A DNA stretch of 64,000 bases, taken from the NCBI GenBank assembly GCA_001916005.1, contig MNRP01000055.1, positions 82,765 to 146,764 of the forward strand, given 5' to 3'. The notes below the pieces were generated by a model, which did not search any database, was not told where the DNA came from, and saw only the letters and a program-made list of their open reading frames with translations. Below are positions 53,776 through 62,962 of this stretch, piece by piece. Numbering within the stretch: position 1 is the first letter of the stretch; each line of letters opens with the position of its first letter. This DNA comes from Clostridium sp. 26_22. Its GTDB lineage: Bacteria; Bacillota; Clostridia; TANB77; CAG-508. Made by a program: the position numbers and the translations under genes.

Positions 53776-56400
53776 ATGGAAAATAATGAATATATTGATA
53801 TGAAAAAAATATTAAATATTATTTTATCCAAAAAAATATTTATAGCTCTAATAATATTATTAAGTTTAGTAATGAGCTACTTCTATTCATATTATTACAA
53901 AAAGCCTCAATACAATTCATCTGTAACAGTCTTATTAACAGGAGACGAGGCACAGGGGGAAAAACAAGTAACACAAACAGACTTGAATTTAAACTCTGGT
54001 TTAATTTCTACATATGGAAGTATTGCTAAAAGTGCAAACGTTCTAAGTAAAGTAATAGAAAACTTAGGACTTGATATTTCTGTTCAAAATTTACAAAAAA
54101 ATTTAACAGTAGCAGAAATAAAAAATACACAATTCTTAAAAATAACAGTAGAAAACTCAAATCCAGAAACAGCAATGAAAATAGCTAATGAAATATCAAA
54201 AGTTTTCGTAGAACAGATAAAAACAATTTATAATATTCAAAACATTAATATCATAGATACAGCAGAAATATCAAACACACCATGTAATATAAATCATATT
54301 AAAGATATGGCAATAGCTTTAATGGCAGGAATATTTGCATCAGGAGTATTGATATTAATACTTTATATTCTTGACGACACAATAAAATCTGAAAAAGACA
54401 TCCCAGTAAATTTAAAGCTTGAAACAATAGGGACAATACCAAATACAAATAAAACAAACAACGAATTAATAATAGAAACAGACCCAAAATCATATATAGT
54501 AGAATGTTTAAAAACAACAAGAACAAATATATTGTATGCTTCAAATATCAATAAAAAGAAAGCTATTTTATTTACTAGTGCAAGAGAAAAAGAAGGAAAA
54601 AGCTTTATAGTAAATAATATAGCAGTAGCTTTTGCTCAAGCAAACAAAAAAGTTCTTATAGTAGATACAAACTTAAGAACTCCAAAAGGAAGAAGTCAAA
54701 TATTTGAAAACCAAACAGGAGAAGGATTATCAGACTTTATAAAAGAAATAACAGAAAATAAATTAGAAAATTTAGAAAAAGCAAAAAAATACATAAAAGA
54801 AACTAAAATACCAAATTTACATATTTTAGAAAGTGGAACAATTCCACCAAATCCATCAGAATTATTATCATCAACAAACATGAGAAACTTATTAGAACTT
54901 TTAAAATCAATGTATGACCTTGTATTATTAGATGGAACACCAAGTATGATAGTTTCAGATAGTATAGCATTATCAACAATGGTAGACAGCACAATATTAA
55001 TTGCTGAAAATAAAGTGTCAAAAATAAATGAATTAAAGAAAACAAAAAGACAAATTCAAGATGTCGGTGGCAAAATAATGGGTGTTATACTAAACAAGAG
55101 TGATGTACAACATAATAAATACTATGGAAAAGGTTATGGCTATTATTATGGAGATGGAAAACAAGAAAAAGTTGAAAAAGAAATACAAGTAAAACAACCA
55201 ATAATTACAGTTTCAGAAATAATAGAAAATGCCAGATCAGTAATAGAACAAGAATTATTAAATAAAGAAGTAGAACAAGAATTAGAAACGGTTCAAGTAG
55301 TAGAACAACAACAAGAAAAAACAGTAGAACCAAAAGAAAATGGATTTAAAAATGTAATTAAGAAAATATTTAGCAGAATATCAAATATAGAAAAAAGATT
55401 AGACAATGACAATTCAAAAGAACAAATAAACAATATTTATACCGAAATAGATAACATAAAAAATAAACAATCATTAGACAAACAAGAAATCATAAATAAT
55501 ATAAATGACTTAAAAACAGAAAATTCAAAAGTGCAAAATAGTATTAAAGAATTAAATAAAAAACAAAAAAATCTAAAAGAAATACAAGAAAATGATAAAA
55601 CAGAAATTCTTGAAAGTATTAATAATTTTAAAGAAGAAACAAAAGCAATGCAAAATGATATAAAAAATTTACAAACAAGCAATAGCGATCTTCTAGAAAA
55701 TATTGAAAAATTAGATTCAGAAAAAGTAAATATCTTAGAACAAATAAACATATTAAAAGATAATAATAGTAATATGTTCGAAAATATTGATGAGTTAATT
55801 AGTAGCAAAGAAGCAATGAATGAAAAAATAAATGGCTTTGATGAAAAAGTAGAACAATTAAAAAACGAACAATTAAAGGCTAAAGCCGATATAGAAAATA
55901 CAGTAAAAGAACTTCAAACACTAGAGATATTAAAACAAAAAACACAAAATATGGAGGAAGAATTTAATCAGCTAGAAGTATTAAAAACAAAAATAGAATT
56001 AGCAAATAAAGAAATAGAATTATTAAAACAATTACAAAATGAACAAATAACAAATGTAAATCACAGAATTTCAAAATTAAGAAATTTACAAATAAATAAT
56101 AATAAAGAATTATTAGAAAAAATAGAAGCAATAAATTATGATGATAAACTAACAGAAATAAATGAAAATATATTAAAGAGCCAAGAAGAATATACAAAAA
56201 TGATAGAAGAAATTAACAATAAAAACAAACCAGAAGAGAAGCCAAGCAATATTATTAGCTTTGAATCATTAAAGAAAAAGAGAAAAGCAAACAAAAAAGT
56301 ATTTTCTATCAATGAAGATATTATGTCAGATGAGTTAGAAAATTCTTCAGCTTATGTAATAGACCTAAATAGTGAATCATTTGGAATTATGGCAAATTAA
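53776..56400 (+). CDS. Wzz domain-tyrosine kinase fusion with long coiled-coil tail
   Basis: An 874-residue protein. Residues 1-205 form a Wzz/CpsC unit with transmembrane segments near 20-41 and 180-200. Residues 235-445 form a BY-kinase domain with Walker A AREKEGKS (269-276), Walker B LVLLD (382-386) and a tyrosine cluster (Y449, 450, 454, 456-458). Walker A' reads VLIVDTNLR: the second Asp of the usual DxD is Asn299, so kinase activity may be reduced or lost. Residues about 525-840 are a long coiled coil with Glu, Lys and Asn, ending in a short Ser-rich tail. Fused modulator and kinase is the Gram-negative Wzc arrangement, unlike the separate pair at 18-19.7 kb. It stands alone. Confidence 0.88.
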   Translation: MENNEYIDMKKILNIILSKKIFIALIILLSLVMSYFYSYYYKKPQYNSSVTVLLTGDEAQGEKQVTQTDLNLNSGLISTYGSIAKSANVLSKVIENLGLDISVQNLQKNLTVAEIKNTQFLKITVENSNPETAMKIANEISKVFVEQIKTIYNIQNINIIDTAEISNTPCNINHIKDMAIALMAGIFASGVLILILYILDDTIKSEKDIPVNLKLETIGTIPNTNKTNNELIIETDPKSYIVECLKTTRTNILYASNINKKKAILFTSAREKEGKSFIVNNIAVAFAQANKKVLIVDTNLRTPKGRSQIFENQTGEGLSDFIKEITENKLENLEKAKKYIKETKIPNLHILESGTIPPNPSELLSSTNMRNLLELLKSMYDLVLLDGTPSMIVSDSIALSTMVDSTILIAENKVSKINELKKTKRQIQDVGGKIMGVILNKSDVQHNKYYGKGYGYYYGDGKQEKVEKEIQVKQPIITVSEIIENARSVIEQELLNKEVEQELETVQVVEQQQEKTVEPKENGFKNVIKKIFSRISNIEKRLDNDNSKEQINNIYTEIDNIKNKQSLDKQEIINNINDLKTENSKVQNSIKELNKKQKNLKEIQENDKTEILESINNFKEETKAMQNDIKNLQTSNSDLLENIEKLDSEKVNILEQINILKDNNSNMFENIDELISSKEAMNEKINGFDEKVEQLKNEQLKAKADIENTVKELQTLEILKQKTQNMEEEFNQLEVLKTKIELANKEIELLKQLQNEQITNVNHRISKLRNLQINNNKELLEKIEAINYDDKLTEINENILKSQEEYTKMIEEINNKNKPEEKPSNIISFESLKKKRKANKKVFSINEDIMSDELENSSAYVIDLNSESFGIMAN

Positions 56401-56415
56401 AATAAATACATAACA

Positions 56416-56452
56416 AAAAGTTCTTGAATTTAAAAGATTCAGGAACTTTTAT
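56416..56452 (+). terminator. intrinsic terminator after the fusion gene
   Basis: AAAAGTTCTTGAAT (56416-56429) pairs with ATTCAGGAACTTTT (56437-56450), a 14-bp stem with one G-T pair that ends in T4. Confidence 0.8.
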
Positions 56453-56513
56453 TAAATAAGTAGACATTTATTACAAAATAATGTAGAATATAAATCATAG
56501 GAGGAGGGTAAAA

Positions 56514-58472
56514 ATGTTTAAACTACACTCACCATATAAGCCAACAGGAGACCAACCACAAGCAATAGAATATTTATCAAAAGGAATAGATCAGGGCAAA
56601 AAATTTCAAACATTACTTGGAGTTACAGGCTCAGGAAAAACCTTCACAATGGCAAACATAATAAACAAAGTTCAAAAACCAACCTTAGTATTAGCACATA
56701 ACAAAACACTAGCAGGGCAATTATACTCAGAATTTAAAGAATTTTTCCCAGAAAATAATGTAGAATACTTTGTATCTTATTACGACTACTATCAACCAGA
56801 AAGTTATATAGCAAGTTCAGACACATATATAGAAAAAGATGCATCAATAAATGACGAAATAGACAAACTAAGACATTCAGCAACACTATCATTATTTGAA
56901 ACAAGAGATGTAATAATAGTAGCATCAGTATCATGCATTTATGGCTTAGGAGACCCAGTAGACTATCAAGAAATGATGTTGTCTCTACGACCAGGAATGA
57001 ACAAATCTAGAGACGAAGTATTAAAAAAACTAGTAATAATGCAATATACAAGAAATGAAATAGACTTCAAAAGAGGAACATTTAGAGCAAAGGGAGATAT
57101 AGTAGAAATCTATCCATCATCACAAAGTGAAAGTGCAGTTAGGGTAGAATTTTGGGGAGATGAAATAGAAAAAATTTCAGAAATAAATCCATTAACAGGA
57201 AAAGCAATAGGAGAAAGAAAACACATATTAATACCACCAGCTTCTCAATATGTTACAAGCAAAGACAAGTTAGATAAGGCAATAGGAACAATAGAAGAAG
57301 AATTACAAGAAAGAATAAAATATTTTAAAGATAATAATAAACTAATCGAAGCTCAAAGAATAGAAGAAAGAACAAACTTTGATATAGAAATGATGAAAGA
57401 AACAGGTTTCTGTCAAGGAATAGAAAACTATTCAAGACATTTAAGCCAAAGACCTGCAGGAAGCCCACCATATACATTATTTGACTATTTTCCAAAAGAC
57501 TTCTTACTTTTAATAGATGAATCACATGCTACAATACCACAAGTAAGAGCAATGTACAATGGAGACAGAGCAAGAAAAGAATCACTAGTAAACTATGGAT
57601 TTAGACTTCCATCAGCATTTGACAATAGACCATTAACATTTGACGAATTTGAGAAAAGAATAAATCAAGTGATATTTGTAAGTGCAACACCAGCTGATTA
57701 CGAAAAAGAACACAGTAAAGAAAATGTAGTTGAACAAATAATAAGACCAACAGGATTACTAGATCCTAAAATAGAAGTAAAACCAGTAACAAATCAAATA
57801 GATGATTTAATAGAACAAATACGAAAAAGAGTAGAGAAACACGAAAGAGTATTAGTCACAACACTAACTAAAAAAATGGCAGAAGATCTAACAGCATATT
57901 TAAAAAGCTTAGACATAAAAGTAAATTATATGCATTCAGATATAAAAGCACTAGAAAGAATGGAAATTATTAGAAATCTACGTTTAGGAGAATTTGACGT
58001 TTTAGTAGGAATAAACTTACTAAGAGAAGGACTTGACATACCAGAAGTATCACTAGTTGCAATACTAGATGCAGACAAAGAAGGCTTCTTACGTTCAGAA
58101 CGTTCGCTAATACAGACAATAGGACGTGCTGCAAGAAATACAGATGGAACAGTTATAATGTATGCAGATGAATTAACAGAATCTATGGAAAAAGCAATAA
58201 CAGAAACCAACAGAAGAAGAAAAATACAAGAAGAATACAACAAAGCACATGGAATAACACCAAAAACAATAACAAAATCAATAAGAGAGGCAATAAGTGC
58301 AGTAAAACAAGAAGACATTGGTGTAGAATTCAAAATGGAAAAAGAAGAAGATGTTAAAAAGGCAATAGAAAAATTAACAGACCAAATGCTAGAATATGCT
58401 GCAAATATGGAATTCGAAAAAGCAGCTGAAACAAGAGATAAAATAAAAGAATTAGAAAAATTGTGTCAATAG
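56514..58472 (+). CDS. uvrB: UvrABC system protein B
   Basis: UvrB is the damage-verifying helicase of nucleotide excision repair. The 652 residues match the family length. Walker A GVTGSGKT (36-43), the beta-hairpin that clamps DNA (YYDYYQPESYIASSDTYIEKD-like, about 89-110), SRHLSQRPAG, LIDESHATIP, and the helicase motifs LREGLDIPEV and QTIGRAARN are present. A C-terminal UVR motif for UvrC binding (about 615-650) is also present. TAGGAGGG precedes the ATG. Its last codons overlap a 25-bp palindromic repeat. UvrA and UvrC are not in the window. Confidence 0.97.
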   Translation: MFKLHSPYKPTGDQPQAIEYLSKGIDQGKKFQTLLGVTGSGKTFTMANIINKVQKPTLVLAHNKTLAGQLYSEFKEFFPENNVEYFVSYYDYYQPESYIASSDTYIEKDASINDEIDKLRHSATLSLFETRDVIIVASVSCIYGLGDPVDYQEMMLSLRPGMNKSRDEVLKKLVIMQYTRNEIDFKRGTFRAKGDIVEIYPSSQSESAVRVEFWGDEIEKISEINPLTGKAIGERKHILIPPASQYVTSKDKLDKAIGTIEEELQERIKYFKDNNKLIEAQRIEERTNFDIEMMKETGFCQGIENYSRHLSQRPAGSPPYTLFDYFPKDFLLLIDESHATIPQVRAMYNGDRARKESLVNYGFRLPSAFDNRPLTFDEFEKRINQVIFVSATPADYEKEHSKENVVEQIIRPTGLLDPKIEVKPVTNQIDDLIEQIRKRVEKHERVLVTTLTKKMAEDLTAYLKSLDIKVNYMHSDIKALERMEIIRNLRLGEFDVLVGINLLREGLDIPEVSLVAILDADKEGFLRSERSLIQTIGRAARNTDGTVIMYADELTESMEKAITETNRRRKIQEEYNKAHGITPKTITKSIREAISAVKQEDIGVEFKMEKEEDVKKAIEKLTDQMLEYAANMEFEKAAETRDKIKELEKLCQ

Positions 58473-58489
58473 GGAAGCCCTTTTTTGAC
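58465..58489 (+). repeat. 25-bp palindromic dispersed repeat, copy 2
   Basis: GTCAA, GGGAAGCCC and TTTTTTGAC in the same order as copy 1. It contains the uvrB stop codon and is flanked by an extra GT/AC pair. Copy 3 follows 20 bp downstream in opposite orientation. Confidence 0.8.
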
Positions 58490-58509
58490 ACGAAATCATA
58501 CCAAAAGTG

Positions 58510-58534
58510 GTCAAAAAAGAGCGTCCCAAATGAC
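58510..58534 (-). repeat. 25-bp palindromic dispersed repeat, copy 3 (inverted)
   Basis: On the minus strand it reads GTCAT, GGGACGCTC, TTTTTTGAC. Copies 2 and 3 face each other and together could form a larger hairpin, the arrangement seen in REPIN-type elements. Confidence 0.8.
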
Positions 58535-58550
58535 CAATGAGGAGGAAAAA

Positions 58551-59885
58551 ATGGAAGAAGAAGTAATTAAAAAAGAAAAAACAGGAAGCTACCTAACTGG
58601 AATAATAGGAGCAATAATAGGAGGAATAATAGCAACAATACCATGGATTTTAGTGTATGTCTATGGAAATATGATGTTATCAATTTTAGCAGCAATTATT
58701 GCTGGAGGAGAATTTTTAGGTTATAAAATTTGTAAAGGAAAAATTGACAAAAAATTACCAATTATAATAATGGTTATAGCTGTTATAATAGTAATGGTTA
58801 CAACACTTGCTATAATACCAGCATTATTAATACAAAAACAAGGATTACCTGTAAGTATAACAAATGTTCAAAAATTATATGGAAGCAGTGAATTTTCAAC
58901 AGCAATAACAAAAGATTACATAATTTCAGTAGTATTTACAATATTAGGAGCAAGCATTATAACATCAAACATAAAAAAGCAATTAGAAAATAATGATGGA
59001 AAAGAAGTAAAAATTCAATTTAGTAACAATGAAAACATAAATAAAATGATAAAAGAGTCAATTGAAGAATTAAAGCCAATTTTTGAAAAATATGAAGCAA
59101 CAACACCTGATAAAGCAATGATAAAAGAAGAAGTATTGGCTGAAATACCAGAAGATAGAGGGGCAAAAATTAGATTTAATTATTTAAAACAAGTAGGAAT
59201 AATAAAAAAATATAAAGGAAAATACTATTATTCAAAAGAAGCTGAAAATAATCCAGAAAAAAGACAAAAGAAATCAGCTAAAGCTTTTACAATATCTATG
59301 ATAGTAATTATAGTAGGAATTATATTACTAGCTACATTAGGTGGAGATAATCCAAGTCTTTTACAAAGCAGTGAAAAGATAGATTATAAAGATTCTAACA
59401 TAAGCTTCCAAATAGCAGGAGACTGGAAACAAATTAATACACAATACTCTCAATATGTACAATATTATAAATACATAAACACATTCCCAGATTTAAATCA
59501 ACAAACAAACCAAACAGAAGAACAAGAAGAAGACTATTCTTCTTACCCAGCTATGATAGTTGTAACATATCAACAAGTTGATTCAGCAACAATAAAATCC
59601 ATAGAAGATGTAAAAACAAATATAGAAGAGTCAATTAATAAATCTGAGGAAAAACCAGATACACTAGAAATGAATATCTCAAAAACAGCTAATAATTATG
59701 ATATATTAAAAGTTAAAGTAATTTTTAATTCAGAGCCACAAGAAATAATGTATAATTATTATATATTAAGAGGAGATAAAATAGCTAGAATTGTAGCTGA
59801 AAGCTATAGTTTAGAGGATGATAAAGAAATAGAAAACGTAGCAAATGATGTATCTAATTCTTTCACATGGGTTGTAAATGAATAA
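58551..59885 (+). CDS. multi-pass membrane protein with winged-helix-like and extracellular domains, unknown
   Basis: A 444-residue protein. Four hydrophobic segments lie in the first 145 residues. A cytoplasmic part of about 100 residues follows and includes a compact basic segment (about 180-240) ending RFNYLKQVGIIKKYKGKYYYSKEA, which looks like a winged helix. Then come a further transmembrane segment (about 265-283) and an extracytoplasmic domain (DSNISFQIAGDWKQI and onward). The open frame extends up to 58485 through the inverted repeat, but ATG 58551 has GAGGAGG upstream and avoids the repeat. No family recognised. It lies between uvrB and the spoIIIA operon. Confidence 0.7.
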   Translation: MEEEVIKKEKTGSYLTGIIGAIIGGIIATIPWILVYVYGNMMLSILAAIIAGGEFLGYKICKGKIDKKLPIIIMVIAVIIVMVTTLAIIPALLIQKQGLPVSITNVQKLYGSSEFSTAITKDYIISVVFTILGASIITSNIKKQLENNDGKEVKIQFSNNENINKMIKESIEELKPIFEKYEATTPDKAMIKEEVLAEIPEDRGAKIRFNYLKQVGIIKKYKGKYYYSKEAENNPEKRQKKSAKAFTISMIVIIVGIILLATLGGDNPSLLQSSEKIDYKDSNISFQIAGDWKQINTQYSQYVQYYKYINTFPDLNQQTNQTEEQEEDYSSYPAMIVVTYQQVDSATIKSIEDVKTNIEESINKSEEKPDTLEMNISKTANNYDILKVKVIFNSEPQEIMYNYYILRGDKIARIVAESYSLEDDKEIENVANDVSNSFTWVVNE

Positions 59886-59898
59886 AAAATAAAAATAT

Positions 59899-59923
59899 GT
59901 CAAAAAAGGGCGTCCCAATTGAC
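59899..59923 (-). repeat. 25-bp palindromic dispersed repeat, copy 4
   Basis: On the minus strand it reads GTCAA, GGGACGCCC, TTTTTTGAC, extended by one more T-A pair on each side. It lies 14 bp after the membrane-protein gene and 69 bp before spoIIIAB. Confidence 0.8.
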
Positions 59924-59955
59924 AGAAAAAAATAGTTCTAAAATAAAAAGACAAG

Positions 59956-59963
59956 CATATAAT
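59956..59963 (+). promoter_or_regulatory. possible sigma-E type -10 box of spoIIIAB-AH
   Basis: CATATAAT inside AAGCATATAATATT lies 29 bp before spoIIIAB. The same AGCATATAATAT string precedes spoIIIAA at 33145. In Bacillus subtilis the operon is sigma-E controlled, which fits, but no clear -35 element is seen. Confidence 0.4.
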
Positions 59964-59991
59964 ATTAAAAATAATTGCAAGGAGAATAAAA

Positions 59992-60501
59992 ATGCAAATT
60001 ATTAAATATTGTATGCTTTTTTTAGTGTTTATATTATCAAATGTAATAGGAAATTATATAGCAAAAGGTTATATGTTAAGACTTGAAGAATTAGAAGAAA
60101 TAAAAAATGCTTTAAATATATTTAAAACAAAAATAAAATTTACATATGAACCAATACCTGAAATATTTGGAGAAATTAGTGAGAATTCTAGTAAAAATAT
60201 ATCAAATTTGTTTTTAAAGGCAAAAGAAAAAATGAAATTTGAGAGTACAGATATAGCTTGGGAAGAAGCAGTTGAAGAGTTAAAAAGTAATTTGAAAACA
60301 GAGGACAAGCAAACAATAAAAACTTTATCTAAATTATTAGGGTCAACAGATACTGATGGGCAAATAAGTCAAATTGAAGTAACAGAAACTTTCTTAGAAA
60401 AACAAATACGAGAAGCGGAAGAAGAAAAACAAAAAAATGAAAAATTATACAAAAAGCTAGGTGCGACAATAGGACTAGCCATTGTTATTATTTTGATATA
60501 G
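59992..60501 (+). CDS. spoIIIAB: stage III sporulation protein AB
   Basis: A 169-residue protein with an N-terminal hydrophobic segment (about 4-22), a helical soluble domain beginning YIAKGYMLRLEELEEIKNAL and a C-terminal membrane segment (about 153-168). LRLEEL and the late VTETFLEKQIREAEEEKQKNEKLYKKLGA are characteristic. SpoIIIAB is a type II-secretion GspF-like part of the channel between mother cell and forespore. It starts the cluster here, because spoIIIAA is 26 kb upstream. AAGGAG precedes the ATG. Confidence 0.92.
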   Translation: MQIIKYCMLFLVFILSNVIGNYIAKGYMLRLEELEEIKNALNIFKTKIKFTYEPIPEIFGEISENSSKNISNLFLKAKEKMKFESTDIAWEEAVEELKSNLKTEDKQTIKTLSKLLGSTDTDGQISQIEVTETFLEKQIREAEEEKQKNEKLYKKLGATIGLAIVIILI

Positions 60502-60512
60502 GGGGATTTATT

Positions 60513-60707
60513 ATGAGTATAGATTTATTATTTAAAATAGCAGCAATAGGAATATTAGTTGCAGTGTTATATCAAGTTTTAGTAAGAGCAGGTAGAGAAG
60601 ATCAAGCAATGATGACAACACTTGCAGGACTTGTTATTGTTTTAACAATGGTAATAAAAGAAATAAGCGGATTATTCGATACAGTAAGAACCTTGTTTAA
60701 TTTATAA
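60513..60707 (+). CDS. spoIIIAC: stage III sporulation protein AC
   Basis: A small membrane protein of 64 residues starting MSIDLLFKIAAIGILVAVLYQVLVRAGRE, with two hydrophobic segments separated by AGREDQAMM. Length and sequence match SpoIIIAC, an inner component of the feeding-tube channel needed for sigma-G activity. AGGGGGA precedes the ATG. It is 11 bp after spoIIIAB. Confidence 0.95.
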   Translation: MSIDLLFKIAAIGILVAVLYQVLVRAGREDQAMMTTLAGLVIVLTMVIKEISGLFDTVRTLFNL

Positions 60708-60730
60708 ATGATTTATAAGGAGCTTAAATT

Positions 60731-61117
60731 ATGGAAATAATTAAAATTATAGGAATAGCTCTAACAGCTTTAGTTATTATTATTATGTTAAAACAATATA
60801 GACCAGAATATGCAGTTTTTATAAGCATATTAACAGGAGTGTTGATATTAGTCCTAGTAATGGACAAATTAACCGGAATTATAAATATAATTCAATCAAT
60901 ACAAGACAAATTTGGAATTAATACTCAGTTTATAGCAATATTAATAAAAATAACCGGAATAGCTTTTCTTTCAGAATTTGCAGTAAGTATTTGTAAAGAC
61001 TCTGGAGAAGCGGCAATAGCCAGCAAAATAGAAATAGGAAGCAAAATAATAATAATATCAATGTCAATACCAATAATATCAAATCTGCTAGAAATTATAT
61101 TAAAAATTCTGCCATAG
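60731..61117 (+). CDS. spoIIIAD: stage III sporulation protein AD
   Basis: A 128-residue membrane protein with four hydrophobic segments. It starts MEIIKIIGIALTALVIIIMLKQYRPEYAVF and contains AFLSEFAVSICKDSGEAAIASKIEIGSKIIII, which is characteristic of SpoIIIAD. It is a membrane part of the sporulation channel and related in sequence to SpoIIIAC. AAGGAG precedes the ATG, and the order AC-AD-AE is the usual one. Confidence 0.95.
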   Translation: MEIIKIIGIALTALVIIIMLKQYRPEYAVFISILTGVLILVLVMDKLTGIINIIQSIQDKFGINTQFIAILIKITGIAFLSEFAVSICKDSGEAAIASKIEIGSKIIIISMSIPIISNLLEIILKILP

Positions 61118-61143
61118 CAAAAAAATAAGGAGGAAATAAAGAT

Positions 61144-62292
61144 GTGAAAATACAAAAGAAAATAATATTAATAATTATAATTGCAATAATATTTATTCCT
61201 AAAACAGTAAAGGCAGAAGATAATACAATTGAAACACAAAAAGAAACTTTTGGTATAAATTCTTTTATCGAAAATTCAAAACAATATACAGGAGAATTTT
61301 TCGCAGATGCAGACATAAGTGAAATATTAAACTCAGCAATAAGTGGAAAAGTAGACAATTCAAAAATATATAAAAAAATATTAAACATATTGGGTACAGA
61401 AGTTCAAACAGGAATAAAATCCTTACTTAGTATTCTAGCAATTATAATAATACATAGCATATTAAAATCAATAAGTGAAAGTTTAGAAAATGACAGTATT
61501 TCAAAACTAATCTATTATGTGCAATACATAGCAATAGTAACAATAATAATGAGCAATTTTTCAGATGTGATAAATTTAGTAAAACAAACTTCAAATAATC
61601 TAATAGGATTTATGAATACATTAATACCAGTATTAGTATCACTTATGTTATATACAGGAAGTATAACAACTACAAGCATACTAGAACCAATAATATTATT
61701 CTTAATAAATTTTATAGGAAATTTAATTCAAAACATATTAATACCAATAATCTTAATAATTGCATCTATTAGCATAATATCAAAAATATCAGACCAAGTT
61801 CAAGTAGCAAAATTATCAAAATTCTTAAAATCCAGTACCTTGTGGTTTTTAGGAATAATTTTAACAATTTTTGTTGGAATAGTATCTTTAGAAGGAACAC
61901 TTGCAAGCAGTGTAGATGGAATAACTGCGAAAACCGCAAAATCAATTGTAAGTTCAGCAGTACCAGTAGTTGGAAAAATTTTAGGAGATGTAGTAGATAG
62001 TGTTCTAGGATGCGGAATTATCTTAAAAAATGCAGTAGGCTTTGTAGGAGTGGTAATAATAATCAGTATATGCATAGTGCCAATTTTAAAATTATCAGTA
62101 TTAACAATCTCGTACAAGCTAGTAGCAAGCATAAGCGAAGTAATAGCAGATGCAAAAATAGTGAAATTATTAGATGAAATGGGAGATATATTTAAAATCT
62201 TATTAGGAATATTATTCACAATATTTTTTATGGTAATAATAGGAACAACCTTACTTATAAAAATGTCTAATACAGGAATGATGTACAGATAA
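61144..62292 (+). CDS. spoIIIAE: stage III sporulation protein AE
   Basis: The largest membrane protein of the operon, 382 residues, with an N-terminal signal-like segment, a hydrophilic stretch with FFADADISEILNSAISGK, and about seven to eight later membrane segments, ending IGTTLLIKMSNTGMMYR. The order and content match SpoIIIAE. The start is GTG at 61144 behind GGAGGA; the overlapping ATG at 61142 is followed at once by a stop. It forms the transmembrane part of the mother-cell side of the channel. Confidence 0.94.
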   Translation: MKIQKKIILIIIIAIIFIPKTVKAEDNTIETQKETFGINSFIENSKQYTGEFFADADISEILNSAISGKVDNSKIYKKILNILGTEVQTGIKSLLSILAIIIIHSILKSISESLENDSISKLIYYVQYIAIVTIIMSNFSDVINLVKQTSNNLIGFMNTLIPVLVSLMLYTGSITTTSILEPIILFLINFIGNLIQNILIPIILIIASISIISKISDQVQVAKLSKFLKSSTLWFLGIILTIFVGIVSLEGTLASSVDGITAKTAKSIVSSAVPVVGKILGDVVDSVLGCGIILKNAVGFVGVVIIISICIVPILKLSVLTISYKLVASISEVIADAKIVKLLDEMGDIFKILLGILFTIFFMVIIGTTLLIKMSNTGMMYR

Positions 62293-62302
62293 GGAGGAAC
62301 AA

Positions 62303-62962
62303 GTGGTAAATTTTTTAAGTAGTTGGGTAAAAAATTTAAGTTTAGCAATAATTGTAGTATCAATATTAGAAATGTTACTCCCTAATAATAAAACTAAAAA
62401 ATACGTAAAAATGGTAATGGGATTATATATATTGTTTAGTATAATATCTCCTTTTATAAAAAATAGTGATAAGCTTAATTTTGAAAATATTGATGTTTCT
62501 TCATATATGAACGAAGAATTAGATACCAGTAATGTAGAGGTTAATCAAGAATCAATGGACAAAAGATTAAAAGAAATTTATATAGAAGAATTAGAAAATG
62601 ATATTACCAAAAAGTTAAAAGAAAAAGGCTATACAATAGAATATTGCAAAGTTGATGCAAATATATCTCAAGAAAATAATGACTCAGGTATAAAAAAGAT
62701 AACTTTAAAATTAGACAAAAAAGAAGAGACGAGAACAGATGAAAATTCCAAAGCTAATGAAAACACAACAGAAACAATAGAAAACAAAATTGTTTCTGAA
62801 ATACAAAAAATTCAAAAAGTAGAGGTAAAAGTAGGAAACAATACAAAAGAAAACAGTACAGAAAATGAAAATTCGAAAATTACCAAAACAGACATTGAAA
62901 GTGTAAAAGAATTTTTAATAAGTGAATACGGGGTGAGCAAATCATGTTTAAAGATAAATTAA
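62303..62962 (+). CDS. spoIIIAF: stage III sporulation protein AF
   Basis: A 219-residue protein with two N-terminal membrane segments (about 12-28 and 38-54: LEMLLPNNKTKKYVKMVMGLYILFSIISPF type) and an extracytoplasmic domain with a Lys/Glu/Asn-rich linker. VKMVMGLYI is diagnostic for SpoIIIAF. The C-terminal domain is probably ring-forming, as for other proteins of the operon. The start is GTG at 62303 with AAGGAGG 5-6 bases upstream. The end overlaps spoIIIAG by 19 bp. Confidence 0.92.
   Translation: MVNFLSSWVKNLSLAIIVVSILEMLLPNNKTKKYVKMVMGLYILFSIISPFIKNSDKLNFENIDVSSYMNEELDTSNVEVNQESMDKRLKEIYIEELENDITKKLKEKGYTIEYCKVDANISQENNDSGIKKITLKLDKKEETRTDENSKANENTTETIENKIVSEIQKIQKVEVKVGNNTKENSTENENSKITKTDIESVKEFLISEYGVSKSCLKIN

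Noticed and set aside
53776..56400. Start of a second complete capsule locus
   Set aside because: Only the Wzz-kinase fusion is present; the neighbours are an alcohol dehydrogenase and uvrB, with promoter and terminator isolating the gene.
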